DNA of 64,000 nucleotides from Engraulis encrasicolus (GCF_034702125.1 NC_085868.1:43437116-43501115); one strand, 5' to 3'. Counted from the stretch's first letter, positions 14,569 through 27,642 are shown. Translations and numbers: made by a program. The notes: generated by a model from the letters alone, not told the origin.

Positions 14569-14800
14569 ACTTTTTAATATCTTCAAGACTTGGTCTGACC
14601 AAGAGCACAACAATCAACATTTCCGAAATGGCATGGTTGACCCGCCTCCCTTGGTTTGCTAATGGTTGTTTGCGTCCCAACAAAGTGGCAGGAGTTCCCG
14701 ATTTTTCGGGAGCTCAGAAAGTACTTGCATTACTCTTGACCTGACTAGTAGCAACGCTGAAAGTGTTGTGTGACTAGGAGGGCACGGCCTGGCTAATCAT
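14569..14800. repeat. Dispersed repeat, copy B
   Basis: The fuller copy of the repeat at 8798-8942, same strand, with an extra middle segment containing GAGTTCCCGATTTTTCGGGAG, itself a small palindrome. The class is unknown. Confidence 0.65.
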
Positions 14801-14888
14801 TTCCTGCTGTTGACTGGGATGCAGTGTTTCCTAGAATTATCAATGTGGCACTCTAAATGCATTCACAAAGAGACACTGGGCTAGCGAT

Positions 14889-14996
14889 TGTCATGATATG
14901 TAGTAATGCAGTATGTCAGCATGATGCAGCTCATGTTTACGCCTCAAGGCGTAAATATGAGCTGAGTCATGGTAGTGACATATACATATCATGACA
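14889..14996. repeat. 108-bp interrupted palindrome
   Basis: TGTCATGATATGTA at the left pairs with TACATATCATGACA at the right, TATGTCA with TGACATA, and CAGCTCATGTTTACGCCT with the near-complement ending at about 14967. The axis lies in GCCTCAAGGC (14941-14950). Several small bulges are present. It could form a cruciform or a long imperfect RNA hairpin, or be a tiny foldback element. Confidence 0.85.
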
Positions 14997-16907
14997 TCTC
15001 CCTTTTATGTTGGCTTTTCTTCTCTTTTTCTTTTTTGGATATTAATACTTACTCTATCTTGCACACAAAATTGAAATCATGCCTGCAGCCAAAATAACTT
15101 AACAGATGACAAAAGGGCAGAAAAATATCCCTTGGGATGTTAAATAAGAGCATCTGCATTGATTCAGGCTGTTTTCTGTTATGATTAACCAAAAGAAATC
15201 ATCCTTGAACTTTTAATGGGAAAATATATAATATATATATACTAATAGTATCTTAGTCATACATATTCAAAGTACTTCCCTGCCATTCATGATCTGAATC
15301 AAGTCCATGTGAATGATCTTAGGGCTACTCTTCACTTTGCGCCACAGCATCACCCTAAACCATACAGTAATTAACGCCACCTTACTGTAGTAGTAACACA
15401 ATTTGGAATATCTCAGTGAAGAATATACTTTTTCACTTTCCTTTGTAACTGAACACGTGGAATAGATTTAAATGAATATGTGAATTATTGTGAGTATAAT
15501 GCAACCAGATAAACACAGGGAACATTCTTATTCAGATGCACAGCACTATGCTATATATACTGTAAGTGAAGAATCATTCAACTAAAGAATGGAATCAAAT
15601 AGTGCTACTGAGACATTATTGTATTTCTTTAGCATAGCTGATACTCCTAACCTGTGTGTATCATTACAGCAAATATATTCCCTCTGTACGTTTGAAAAGG
15701 TGTTTTTTTGTCTTTACAGAATCCCCAATTAATGAACAGTCTTTTGCACAAAGAGTCACTGACAATAATAAGACAAGATGCCGACTTTGTTGCATACACA
15801 TTTTAAAACGTTCATGCCGGTAGGCCTATAATGCTTCTGGAATGCTGAAAGCCCCAAAGCACAGATCCATGCACGCACCATGGAAACTTCCATTCCATCA
15901 TATCATGTATTCCATCATAACCACAGGAAAAAAGAGATAGCCTATCATCAGGGTGAGCTCCTCATGGCACACTGACTTCAATGGAATTGAATTCCCAATA
16001 GTGTTCATCTACTATTCCAAACAAGGGTGTTTGACGCACATTGAGACTCATTCAATGGATTGTTGATTATCAGTACAACGGAAGTAAACACTTAAAGGTC
16101 AGTAGAATTCAATGGAATTATGGAATCGCAACCTGACGGCGTGTTTTGACAGTTAACTGCAACGGTTTGGCACAAAGAAAGTGTGAAAGGAAGATAGGAT
16201 TAACAGATTCCTCCTATAAGGATCACATTGTAAAGGTAAATGGTGCACATGCAAGACGGGCTATGCACCCACACTGGTGTGAAATATTGAAACATGAACG
16301 AACAGGATGATGTGATAGATCGTGAAACTCCTGATATTGAATATATATGTCAACGTGGCATGGGTCAATCAGCCGCAATGGCATTTTAGAACATATTCCA
16401 CCCAGAAGGGAGAAAAACACCTCCAAGGAAGTAGAATGACAATTAGGTGATTTGTTCATTTATTTTAGATAAAAAATGTACAGTAGAACTCTGTATACAG
16501 TGCAGCAACCTTCCTCATGCTTCATTATTCTATTGTGATTTGCTTATTGGTGTACCCGCCCGGCCTTGTCAGCTGGCCCTTGTCATACATTATTATTTAT
16601 CTTGTTTTCTCACCTCCATACTGTACAATATGTGAATTCATAAAGCTTCAAGCTGAAGTTTTTCTTTTTTCTTTCACATTGATGCCATGAAAAGGCCCTC
16701 TGCCAACCGAACGTTTATTTATATTCCAACACACTCTCTCTGCCTGTTCGCCATGGGGCACTACCCAAGAGTTGATAAAACATTCATTTGGTTGAAGGAT
16801 GCATTTCCTAACAGCCCTTCGGCACACTGAAAGGAGAGGAAAAAAAATGTGCACACTCACATAAACATTCCAGGAAATGGCAGGGAGGGCGCTTCTTCCA
16901 TCTTGGC
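14997..16907. other. Unique AT-rich sequence, no gene seen
   Basis: No TIR, tandem repeat or credible coding frame. A short AT-rich palindrome (ATATATAATATATATAT-like) occurs near 15224-15240. Confidence 0.4.
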
Positions 16908-16911
16908 TTAA

Positions 16912-17264
16912 AGGAACAGTCGACACATTTTTTTAATTTCCACATATTTGCAGTATTTCCAAGCATTATTCATGAATGTGCATATCATTTTTTTCTCAGT
17001 GATTTTCAGTACTTATATTTATTGGATCAGAATTAAGAGCATAGCTTAGTATGTTTTGCACTTTCGTGAATTTTACATTAATTTTAAAGTAGTTTATAAG
17101 TACATTTGAGAATGTTTTGTTTGTTCCTATAGACTTGCATTGCCACGCTTAATTTGGCTATACTGTTAAACTAGGCAATGTAGACAAAAATTATAAGCAC
17201 ATTCATGAATAATGCTTGGAAATACTGCAAATATGTGAAAATCAAAAAATGGTGGGCTGTTCCT
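16912..17264. mobile_element. TTAA-flanked MITE (AGGAACAGTCGAC family)
   Basis: TTAA at 16908-16911 and 17265-17268 brackets ends AGGAACAGT and GCTGTTCCT. The inverted similarity extends well inward: CACATATTTGCAGTATTTCC on the left is matched on the right by GGAAATACTGCAAATATGTG (17219-17238). 353 bp, no coding frame. piggyBac-type mobilisation is inferred from TTAA. Confidence 0.85.
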
Positions 17265-17706
17265 TTAAGCTAGAAGACAACATGAAAGGCAACATGTGGA
17301 GGTGGGTTGAGGGGACTCCCAGGTTCTCCGTTGTGTGTTTAGTGGCAGCTACAGTTCTGAGAGCTTACGAAAACATATTTAAAGAGGCTAAAAAACTGTG
17401 TGTAGGAAACATTTAAATTCAACTCTTTCTCTATTTTCTCTATCTCTCACTGCACTATAAGCCTTCCTTTGTATTAACTTTTTCACACATTACTGCACAG
17501 CATGAACACAATTGCTTTATTTACATTGCTCATCTGGTCTGGTTTTAGTTTATTTTCCTCCTTTTCTTTATACTCCTGTTATTATTACAGTAAATGCTTA
17601 GCCTCACACACCTATTTTGCTATTTTTAGGGCTAATTTGAATGGAAAGTTTCACACCTCCAAAAGGTCGTTTGAAAGGACGAAACAAAGTAGGTGTGAAT
17701 ACGCCT
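17265..17706. other. Unique sequence between two TTAA/TTAG elements
   Basis: No gene or repeat recognised. Small open frames lack domains. Confidence 0.35.
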
Positions 17707-17710
17707 TTAG

Positions 17711-17857
17711 CACTAGAACTACCACGGAGGGGTCAATTGACCTTTTTACCTAAAAGCCCCACAAGGGGGTCATTTGACCCTTTGGACCCCCTGCGGACAC
17801 TCCTTTTGTTGTGGAAATGTGTCTGTTAGCAGCTCACAGCTGTCACTTGAGACACAG

Positions 17858-17900
<43 letters not shown>

Positions 17901-20007
17901 ATCATTTCCAATGCCTGTTGAGTGCTGTATCTCTGCATCTTCGTTCCTTGGAGAGGAGCTTCTTTCACCACAAAATTATTGAGGGAAATGAAGCAGTAGT
18001 CCACATGCACTGGTATTTATTCATCTAACAATTGCCAGGTTGCATTCACATGAGTCGTTATGGTCACATGGCATGGGAGATTCACACGTTACAGTTTTTC
18101 CTCGATTGGTTTTGGCTATTTTTCTCGAAACTGAGATGACATTCTCAAAACAACACGGACAAATCCCCAAACCAACTTGCAATTTCCCAAAACAGAATGG
18201 CATTTTTCATTGCTTTCATCAGATATCAAATGCTTTGTACATGTCTCAAATGTTTAGTACATCTCTGCAGATGGATATGTACAAATACCCTTCACTTGAC
18301 ACATTCAGCATACATTTACCACATTTTCCAAATAAATTCACCTTCCTTATCTAAACCAATTACACAATTCTCACTCTAATCCTTCCCCTCTCCAAAACAC
18401 GTCAGCATTATTTCATTGTGTAAGTCATCATATGCAAAGTGGTCTACGCAGTTCCCAAAACTGTCAAGGACATCGTATTTTAAGAATTTCATTACATAGT
18501 AAATTCATGACAGTGTTCAACAGGTCAGATGGTATTGTAACTTTACTAGTTAGTAGAAAATAATTTTACAACCGTGTATACTACAGTTTCCATGTTATTT
18601 GGCTAATTTCATGACATTTTTTCAAACGACATTCTGTTTTGAACAGTTGCTAGTTGCTTTGGCATTTGTCCATGTTATCTCTGTTTTGAGAAATGAGCCA
18701 AACCCATGAGAAACCTGTGATATATGGGCATTACTTTCTGTATATGAATTTACAGTAAAGAAAGTTACTGATAAATGTCCTTGGTAAATTATCTGTGTTG
18801 TCAAACTTCAATAGTTTCACTCACTTTTTCATTTTTATACATAGTCGAAATCTGTTAGCTGAACGTAGATAAAACACCTAACCATTTTGACTGGCAGTGC
18901 TTACACAATGGCAAAGGGACAATGTATTTTGAGGGTACTGATGATATATGTGGAGAAGAAATTTAGTTTTGACACATGGGTAAACTGTTTTTGTGGTGAT
19001 ATGAGCGAGTGATGAGGATCCATGTAGTTATGCTGAACCATCCAGTTTATTTTGACAGAAGGACTAAATGAATGCAAATGAGTCAAAGCAATTGAGAAGG
19101 ATCTATGCCATTTTGATGGTACTGACTATATGTCAGACGGTTTAGTGCTGATGCAAGAATGAGGTGTTTTGGGAGGTATATGACATTTTGCTAGTTATCT
19201 GAACTGTTGTGCAGAAGTGTAAGAATGTTTGGCCAAATGACCCAATGGTTATAGGAATGTCATCTCAGTTTCAAGAAATGAGCCAAAACAATCAAGAAGA
19301 ACTGTAATTCAACCATTATCTGTTGCAGTCATATGATTTGTCATGATCACATGGGACATTCACACGTTCGTTCATTGATGACTTATATGAAGAAAATGTG
19401 CTGACATGTTTTCAGGACAACCATTACACTGAGAATCAACCAATTGGGATAGATCAGCAAGGTACATTCAGTTGAAAATTCTACTAAATGTAAGCTGATT
19501 GTGTTAACTGTAGGATACTTGTACATAGCCATTTGCAAGGATGTACTAAATGATTGAGACATGTACAAAAGCATTTGAAAATTGATGAAAGCAATGATAA
19601 ATGCCATTCTGTTGTGAGTAACTGCAAATTAGTTTTGGGATTTGTCCATGTTTTGAGAATGACATCTCAGTTTCAAGAAATGAGCCAAACCAATGGAGAA
19701 AAACGGTAACAAACTGTCCGCCAAACTGTGCTATCTGTCTTTATTGCTGATATCTTCATGCAAGTTGCTATTTACCTGTGGTGATTTTGGAGGCTGACAG
19801 CCCTTGGGAAGAAGCTGTCTGTCCCTGTTTGTCTTGGCTGTTAGCACTGTAAGGTGTGACCCCCTCACCCCTCACCCCACACACGGCCCCTAACAGCCTC
19901 ATTACCATAACAAAATGAGTGATTAGTGTATTAGGTAAAAGCCACCGGGTCAAATGACCCCTCTCTGGTACTTCTAGGTAGGCAGAAAAATCCTGGTAGT
20001 TCTAGTG
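17711..20007. mobile_element. TTAG-flanked 2.3-kb element with large internal inverted arms
   Basis: Ends CACTAGAACTACCA and TGGTAGTTCTAGTG are perfect inverted repeats, bordered by TTAG on both sides (17707-17710, 20008-20011), a variant of the piggyBac TTAA target. Subterminal GGGTCA..TGACCC palindromes occur near both ends (about 17731-17781 and 19948-19962). Inside, about 18036-18390 and 19400-19718 are inverted copies of one another (roughly 75-80% by eye), and partial extra copies lie at 18655-18725 and 19255-19310. There is no transposase: all frames are short. It may be a composite in which an older foldback element was captured by the outer TIRs. Confidence 0.7.
17865..17899. repeat. 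Short (GT)n microsatellite
   Basis: About 17 GT units within the left half of the 2.3-kb element. Confidence 0.9.
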
Positions 20008-20295
20008 TTAGATCGATTCTTACTGTAACTCTAAGATCCTCAAAATGCTGTGACAAAGTGATAGAATATTATTGACAACCAAGCAGTTGAATGTGAAATG
20101 TTTTAAAAACTCTGATTTTCAACAGACATTCTGCACTCTGTCTTTCACCAGTGTGGTGCATGTATGACATAATTACTGTGACATTACATTAGATAAGATG
20201 AGATGACATTGGTATTGTTGACAAATAGAGGCCTATCACCCGAAGATCAGAGAAAGACGTTGCAGGGATGTCATTTTTAGTGCCAGTGAGGCATA

Positions 20296-20445
<150 letters not shown>

Positions 20446-20544
20446 CACAGTAGGGCCACAACGTCGAGTTTTGACATTACAAACTTCCACTCTTTTCAAC
20501 CGTACTCATCCATCTTGTTCTCCCTTTGTCTCTGCATCCCTTTA

Positions 20545-20819
20545 GGTTGCATTCCAATATGCAGACTTCCATCCTCCACTTGTGCTTGTGGCCTCACATT
20601 ATGCTGATGCCCCGCCTCCGTGGAGAAAACAATAAAGTTTCCCCACAGTCAGCCAAGCCAAAACATTTATGGGGGACTGTACTTCATTCACCACACCGAT
20701 TGCAAATGAGGAAATGTCATTGGAATTGTGCTTTTGCAAGATATTGAATACATTTTCTGTCTTCGGTGACATCATCATGAGGCAAGGGAGGATGGAAGTC
20801 TGCATATTAGAATGCACCC
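20545..20819. mobile_element. MITE with 3-bp target duplication, GGTGCATTCC family (copy 1)
   Basis: Left end GGTTGCATTCCAATATGCAG and right end CTGCATATTAGAATGCACCC form a long imperfect TIR that continues into CTTCCATCCTCC / GGAGGATGGAAG. TTA flanks both sides (20542-20544, 20820-20822). The 3-bp duplication and GG-start fit PIF/Harbinger-type MITEs. Relatives: 39641-39923 (full), 31745-31986 (decayed) and 35575-35690 (right part only). Confidence 0.8.
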
Positions 20820-21113
20820 TTAATGTTGCCTCCTACTGCCTCTCTTTACCCCTCCTACTCCCCACATACCCCCCAACACTGCACCCCAAGCCTTCCTCAG
20901 TAGCTTTGTCACGAATTACTGCACAGCATGCACACAAATGCTGTTAGGTAGAGAACAGAGAAGAATACGTTTTTCTGTTATATATATATATATAAAAAGA
21001 GAAAAACGAGAAAATGTATAATCGATAGGAGAGATTTTGTATTGTGTTTCATTTGAGTGAAAAGCTATCATGGCGATGAGAAATACAAGGAGTGGATGGC
21101 TTTCTACTCTGCA

Positions 21114-21117
<4 letters not shown>

Positions 21118-21181
<64 letters not shown>
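21118..21181. repeat. (CT)n microsatellite
   Basis: Pure CT, about 32 units. Confidence 0.97.
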
Positions 21182-21185
<4 letters not shown>

Positions 21186-21597
21186 ACCCTTCCTGTCTTT
21201 CTCTGCAGGCTTCTCCATTTTCCACGAATCGCTCGATACAATCCGACGTCAACTTTCATTTATCATTCCATTTCAAGTTCTACAGAACAAGAGGGAAATT
21301 GGTCTTTGATGAAATCCCTCATTCACTAATGAAAGGCATCTATTGCTGTCACAACACTATGGAGTTAATGTAAATAAATGAATTCTCGAACGCACTTAAG
21401 CTTAGTTTATTACAAGGGAGCGCAACATAATTGAGTTACTGATAAGTTCAGATAAATTCAGATGCAGCAGCCGCCATTGCTCCTCTCTTACCCTGTAGTG
21501 CCAGAGAAAAGAGAGAAGCCTGGATATATCACTGTAGCCTATTAAAACCTAATGATATTAAACTTCAGAGGAAATATATTACACTATGTTAATTCCT

Positions 21598-21735
21598 TAA
21601 AGGCTGATAGTTCATGGTTATTGCATTTTTTTTAAGGATATGTGTGCACTGTTTGGCACATATAGCCCCTTTTCTGAGTTGTTTACAATGCAACAGAGTG
21701 GTCCTCACCATACTTTCGCCGTTTGCTGCTTCCTA
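21598..21735. mobile_element. Probable end fragment of a TTAA element
   Basis: Starts TTAAAGGCTGATAGTTCATGG and continues TCTGAGTTGTTTACAATGCA, then a CTCACCATACTTTCGCCGTTTGCTG segment. The order resembles the left end of 48713-49040 (TTTCCGAGTTGTCTGCAATG and CTCACCGTTTTTTGATGTTTACTG). No right end was found. Confidence 0.45.
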
Positions 21736-21831
21736 CATTATGGGCATATCCAATTCTGTCTTTAAACCCCCTCTATAATCATTTGTGGTCTTAAAATCAA
21801 GTTTTGCATGCATATGTATGTATGTATGTAC

Positions 21832-21832
<1 letters not shown>

Positions 21833-21929
<97 letters not shown>

Positions 21930-21950
21930 CGCGTGTGTGTGTGTGTGTGT
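21833..21950. repeat. (GT)n microsatellite
   Basis: GT tract with a GTATGTATGTA leader and GCGTGCGC interruptions near its end. Confidence 0.97.
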
Positions 21951-22145
21951 AGCCCAAATCTTGGACTCTGCATAGTTTTGACCCGTTTTGCTGGGGTAGT
22001 TTTGTTGCTGCTGCTAAAAGTAAAAGTGTACTTGTAAAATATTTCCTCACTGACAGGTTAGGGTTAGGGATTGTTTTGATTTGGGCACAGTTTAGCATTA
22101 TTTAGCTACTTTTAGGGTAAATATGAATGGAAGTCAATGGGAGGG
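21951..22145. repeat. Dispersed repeat next to a GT tract (copy 1)
   Basis: Shares GACAGGTTAGGGTTAGGGATTG, then GCACAGTTTAGCAT, then TTAGGGTA.ATATGAATGG and GGGCCCA with 46075-46262. Both copies abut a long GT tract but on opposite sides: the tract precedes this copy and follows the other, which suggests a GT tract at either end of the ancestral unit. Confidence 0.65.
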
Positions 22146-22878
22146 CCCAACAAAGATATGAAGTTGTGTCTGTGTGAGTGCATGTGTGTGTATGCACAAT
22201 GCACAAAAAATATGGACAAGCGAATGAGTGAATTAAATATTGAGGGCCACAAAACAAGCGGGCATATCCCACCACAAGACACGAGAGACCAAAAGAGTGC
22301 TTTTACAATATGTTGGAAAGATCTGTGAACACTCACACTTATTGGCAACAGTGAAGCCCAACCCAAATTGCTGGCTTCTTTCCTTTCCCCTTCATCAGCA
22401 AGGATGCACATAGGAGCTGGCAACCAACAATTTAAACATTTGGATCACAGCTCTCTTCGCAATAGCAGCCATTTCCTGTCTTTGTAAACTACTGCCAGTG
22501 CTTTTGGTAAGTGTTGGAATTTTACCGGCGGCTGCCTGTACAAACAAAGGAAAAAAATGACAGGAATAAAGAAAAAATGATATGCGGCAGAAAGAATCTA
22601 ATATGTGCTTTAAGCCTGAGAGTAATGGACACAAGGGTAAGTCACGTAGACATATGAGACTGGATTTCAAACCCAGAGTCACATACACATACATGATTTT
22701 CCCTCCTTCTGTGCGATTTTCTTTTTGTTTGCAGAATGTTCAAGGTGAGGTTGCGAAGAAGCTACTGGATGCTTCAAAAATAGTAGGCCTACTGTTTTAT
22801 CTAGAAGATAACATTTTGCCTTTCTTTATGCCTTTTCAGAGACACTTTCATACCTGATGTCTCTGCTTTCTACTTTAA

Positions 22879-23212
22879 AGTTGCACTGTGTAATATTTTT
22901 TTAGCAGTTTCCTTCCAGAATGAATGCTGCCCATAAAGAAATGTTACCTTTTTCATGAATACTTACCACCACCATCATATTGTAAGTATTCATCACGACC
23001 GAGAAAAAATCCACTTTTCATGAAAAGTTGGATCTTATTTATGTCCGCCATTTTGAATTTCAAATTTCCAATAGACATTTTTATCAGCAAACCTACTGTA
23101 TTATGGTCATTTTTCTAAATAGTTGTTTAACATTTTGTAAATATTCATTAAAGGATCAAATTTGGCAAAATTAGGCAGCAAAGTTTCAATGAGCAGCATA
23201 ATTGCAATACTC
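22879..23212. mobile_element. TTAA-family MITE (AGGGACACTGTG family, copy 1)
   Basis: TTAA at 22875-22878 precedes AGTTGCACTGTGTAATATTT. The body (CATGCTGCCCAT-like, TTACCTTTTTCATGAATAC, ACCACCACCATCA, CGCCATTTTGAAT, GGCAAAATTAGGCAGC, GAGCAGCAT) is an inverted relative of 52112-52469. The right terminus is decayed, so the end is approximate. Confidence 0.65.
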
Positions 23213-24710
23213 TGGTCACAGTCCTACACGGTTCACCTTTACGAAGTGAATACACACAAAGCCACAATTCAGATATCACCAGGTTCCCAATGTGTAAGGT
23301 ATCATTGTAAAACCTATAATCTGTTCATCAGAATCATTAAGATTAAGTCAATATGCCCCTAGTAGATGGCTTGTTTTCCAGTGGCTAGACACATATTAAT
23401 AGTGCCCGTATTGTCCGTGCAACAAGGGCACATTGGCTAATAATATATCAGTAGGCACTACTACTCATGATCAAATGGACACCTTCAAACAGGCATCTGC
23501 TCATCAAACAGTCATCTGCTAGTAAAACAGGCCCTCCCAAGATTCACTAATGGCCCAGCTCTGCTCTACCTAAAGGCTTTTTGTTTATCTGTTGATGCAT
23601 TTGTTGGATCACCATTAGCTGTGGCAATGCACTATGGGGTCCACTTATTCAATAAAATCAGCTCATCAAAGTTATGTCATTAAAAGTTACAAACGAAGAA
23701 TTAAACAAAAAATCAAAGCAACATACTATATACAGACCCCACTAGAGAAAGTGGAGAATAAAACTGCTTTCTCTCTCTCTCATCTCTCTGTATTCTTAAA
23801 CGTCTATCGGTGGGAACAGCAGAGTCAAAAAGGAGATTGGGGAGACTAATAATACACCTGCAGGTTTATGACTGGTGTATCTGTCTAAAGAAAGACAGAA
23901 AGAGGCAAAGGGAGAAAGAGTGATGAGGCCTGGGGTGAACAGGAGATACCACTGAGTTGATGAAAGGTTCTATAGAGGTTTGTATTGGAGAAATCGACTC
24001 GTCACGAAACCTGCTGTCTTTTGTCAAGGGTTATGCTTTTGTTTGCCGCTTTTGTGTGACTTGATTTCTTTTTCTTCACGGTATTTATTGATGCCTTATT
24101 TCTGAATGTAGACATTTCTGTGAAAACAGTCACTTGCCAAGGGCAGTGTTCAATTTGATTCAGCAAAACAAATAAATGCAACATTCCATCAAAGATGAAA
24201 ACATTCATTCATGTTCGTCTTTTTGTCCTCCACACTGGCTTTGCAAAGAGGAGTTATCTGAGTTGTAGAAATGCTATTTGACCTTCTGCATTAAAAAAAA
24301 CATGGATTCTTCTCTTGACAAAGTGCCTCATGACGACACATCAATGCCTTCTCCTGTGAATCTAGTTACAAGTGTTTTCAGACAGTGTTGTTGAGTTACA
24401 AATAGTTGAAAATAACATTTCAGTATACGTAGTTGCACAAGTTCTACCGCTCTTTCTCACTGACAGAAAATCGTAGTGTTGAATCAGACATTAGTCATTT
24501 GGATTTTTGGACTGAAATCTGAAATAATCTATTCTACATTGCAACCTTTCCTATCTGTGTCTATCTTGAGGGTGGTGACTACTTTTCAATTTTATGCTGT
24601 GTCACGTAGAGGTAAATCCACACCTAAGAAGTGCACACTTTTTTTGTCATTGGCAGGAAAATGTATGTATATTTCGGATCAGTCTGACAGACTCTACATA
24701 CTGCCTGGTG
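23213..24710. other. Unique AT-rich sequence, no gene seen
   Basis: No recognisable element or coding frame. Confidence 0.4.
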
Positions 24711-24718
24711 TCATAGAG

Positions 24719-24935
24719 CAGTGGTTCCCAACCAGGGGTACGTGTATGTACCACAAGGGGTACACGAGCATACTGCAGGGGGTACAGAAAATAATAATAA
24801 TGACAAAAATGTGGCCCATAGTCACATTGGGATAGAAGCAGGTAGGCTATATATAGAATATAGTGAGGGGGTACTCGTGTTATAACAAAACAAGGCTTTA
24901 GGGGTACGCAATACAAAAAAGGTTGGGGAACACTG
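24719..24935. mobile_element. hAT-type MITE with perfect 8-bp target duplication
   Basis: Ends CAGTGGTTCCCAACC and GGTTGGGGAACACTG are inverted repeats. TCATAGAG occurs immediately on both sides (24711-24718 and 24936-24943), an exact 8-bp duplication. GGGGTAC motifs repeat along the body. The terminus CAGTGGTTC.CAACC is a known hAT type from memory. 217 bp, non-coding. Confidence 0.92.
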
Positions 24936-24943
24936 TCATAGAG

Positions 24944-26007
24944 TATATCGCAGGATAAAGAAAATGTAATGGGGGTTGAACTAATCTCACACTAGTACAG
25001 GCTTTTTCTAGATCCTTCTCTCTAATGACATAGTGTCCTGCTTAAGGGAACTCTTCTGCACAACTCCATGCAAATGTATTTCTCACCTCACTGCAAGCAA
25101 AACGATTTAAGTCATTAATGGCAGACCATCCCCATTACACAAAAGGCTTAAAAGTTGCTAAACTTCGAACAAAAAGTTTCCGTTTATATACTTTGTTGAT
25201 AGGATTTGGTGGGATGACAGGAAACTAGCTGTGAGAGAATCAATGGATGCTTAACAGTATTCTCATATATACCATGATTTGTAGTTAAGGCAAAAAAGGA
25301 GATGGCACCAGTGATGTTTTCCATGCAAATTATGATATTAATATCACTGAGGAACCTTAAGAAATACCACCAGCTCATAGTTCAAACTAACATAACCATG
25401 TGTACGTGTTGATACTGTATGCAAACACTGATTTAAAAAAAAAAAAAAAATTCGTGAGCCATACTTACTTGTGAGGAAATGGAAGCTTTGCATTATTTAT
25501 TAGGCTATATTAATTTGTTCACTACTATATCCTCTAGCTTGTGAAATAGCTCATAGTAAAAACTAAATAGGTGGTTTATAAATGGTCATTAATTTACACA
25601 CCATGTCATTGGCTTTTAACAGCTGATTATTGCTTTGATAACAGCACCCTACCTTGGGCCTGTAAATATATGAGTTGTAATCTTTGTTGGCTGGGATAGG
25701 GCTAGATAATAACCACTCTTATCTGAGTAGGTACGCCTGAGTATGCCGTCTGAGCTAGAGCTATGCACGTCACAGAGAGAAAAGAATGCACGGATGACTT
25801 TTATGTGCGCTCCAAGGACACAGTAGGTTGAGATTCCATTCGATATTTTATCCACAATACATAGACTGATTCACTCTCTTCTTTCATCTTATGCATCCAG
25901 GCAGAGCTATTTTATGACGTTACTATCAGAGGAGAACCCAATGGTCCTAACTTTCATACCAATTACAAGATGTTCTTACAAGATATTCATCCCTTTTTCA
26001 TTCTGCA

Positions 26008-26010
<3 letters not shown>
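24944..26010. other. Unique sequence, no gene seen
   Basis: Contains a 16-17 bp A-run at about 25435-25450. No gene or element recognised. Confidence 0.4.
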
Positions 26011-26076
<66 letters not shown>

Positions 26077-26109
26077 TCTCTCTCTCTCCTTCTCTCTCTC
26101 TCTCTCGCT

Positions 26110-26190
<81 letters not shown>
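26011..26190. repeat. Compound (CT)n(CA)n microsatellite
   Basis: CT (26011-26111, with two CCTT and one GCTC interruption) passes into CA (26112-26190), same polarity as the locus at 20301. Confidence 0.97.
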
Positions 26191-26192
<2 letters not shown>

Positions 26193-27065
26193 TTGAAATA
26201 GAATTTGATGGAGGTAGTACTATAGGCCGTATAGGCTGTATAGGAAACAGTTTATGACAGGTTTTGTGAATGGGGACAACAACTTTAAACAGTGAACACC
26301 TAAATGTTACAAATTGAAACTTAAATAGACAATAACATATAAAAGCACTAGAATTACAACAAGTACTGACCATACTACACAATGCTGCAAGTTCTTTATT
26401 TCATGAATTGAATATGCCTCCAATTAGGCATGTCGATTTGTTATTAATGTTGTATGACATCTCGAATATGAAATGTCAATACATAACCAAAGTCATACTC
26501 ATAACATGAACAAATACCATGATCAACTGTAAAATGGAGGTTACTGAGGGGTTTTTGTTCCTCGCAAATATGCACCCTGTCTAGCAGTCATATTTGGCTC
26601 TGAAATTCTGGTTATGTGCTGTCTCCGGCCCAGATTCAGATGCTCATCTGCTTGGCGACACTCGGCTTGGAGGAAGCACACAGAGCATGCAAACAAAACA
26701 GCAGGCACACTCTGCAGCACTTAGGCATTTATAGTCTATGAAGCGCACTAACATTTCGCCAGATGACATGTTAAATGCCCTGGATGAGGGGGAAATTGAT
26801 GGTCCATGTGTGAAGTTCAGCTGGTGTCATAAAATCCATTCACCCCGAAGTGGATGCCTCTTTCTACCCACTCAAATGTCAACCAGGGGGAATAAACATA
26901 CAGTGACACTGTGTCTCATACAGGCTACAATACAGCGGATGTCACAATACACCTGGCCATACATCATTGTTTATTCTCTTATCTCTGAGTTGGTCAGGTC
27001 TCATTCTTCCTCTGTATGTGTAACATGTGTACATGACAAACAAGTGGCTGGCTGCATGAATGCAT
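26191..27065. other. Unique sequence, no gene seen
   Basis: Moderate GC towards the right, and a 122-codon frame at 26738-27106 without a known domain. I do not call it a gene: no splice, domain or codon support could be judged. Confidence 0.35.
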
Positions 27066-27402
27066 TCACAGTGCTTACACACCGTAAGCGCGAGACATCC
27101 ACTTAACGTGTCCGGAGGTATCCTGTATCCGAAACGGTTAGAGTACATGAAAACAGATCATGCCTTGCACACAGGAGCGCAGTGTAAGGGCGGCACTGTC
27201 CGGCCCCGTGAGCGGCAGACCAGACATATCCTTGATGCTCCTTGAAAATAGACCTGGAGTCTATTTTCCTGCGCGAACGTCCGCATGTAATGAACGGGTT
27301 CCATTGAAAATTAATAGCTGCAGCCCGGTGTGCGGTGTGAGAGACAGGCCGCAAACCTCTCGGACCTGTGATGCTCCCTGACACGTTACGCGAGTGTGAA
27401 TA
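27066..27402. mobile_element. Possible GC-rich MITE
   Basis: Left edge GTGCTTACACACCGTAAGCG and right edge TTACGCGAGTGTGAATA are roughly inverted, and the middle holds a perfect hairpin with arms AAAATAGAC and GTCTATTTT, then a TTCCATTGAAAATTAATAG stretch I recall from fish MITEs. GC and CpG content rise sharply here. No clear target duplication. It could instead be a small CpG-rich regulatory patch. Confidence 0.35.
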
Positions 27403-27642
27403 TTTCGATTCGGGCTTGTTGTTTCTTTTTCCCTGATGCTTCCAATTCCTCCTTCCGCAATAAAGATGGTAGGGTCCTCTGCTGGCGATGGTATTCTGCT
27501 ACCCTGTCTGCACTCCTCCACCACTTGGGCTTAGCTTTCTCAGGACCTGGTCATTCCGCCATCTGTAGCGGCCCTGAGAGAGCGTGATTTTGCAGCCTGA
27601 CAAGATGTGCTGGAGGCTTGCGCTGGGAGCACTGCAGAGTGC

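Noticed and set aside
26738..27106. 122-codon plus-strand frame
   Set aside because: No domain, and it partly enters a possible MITE.
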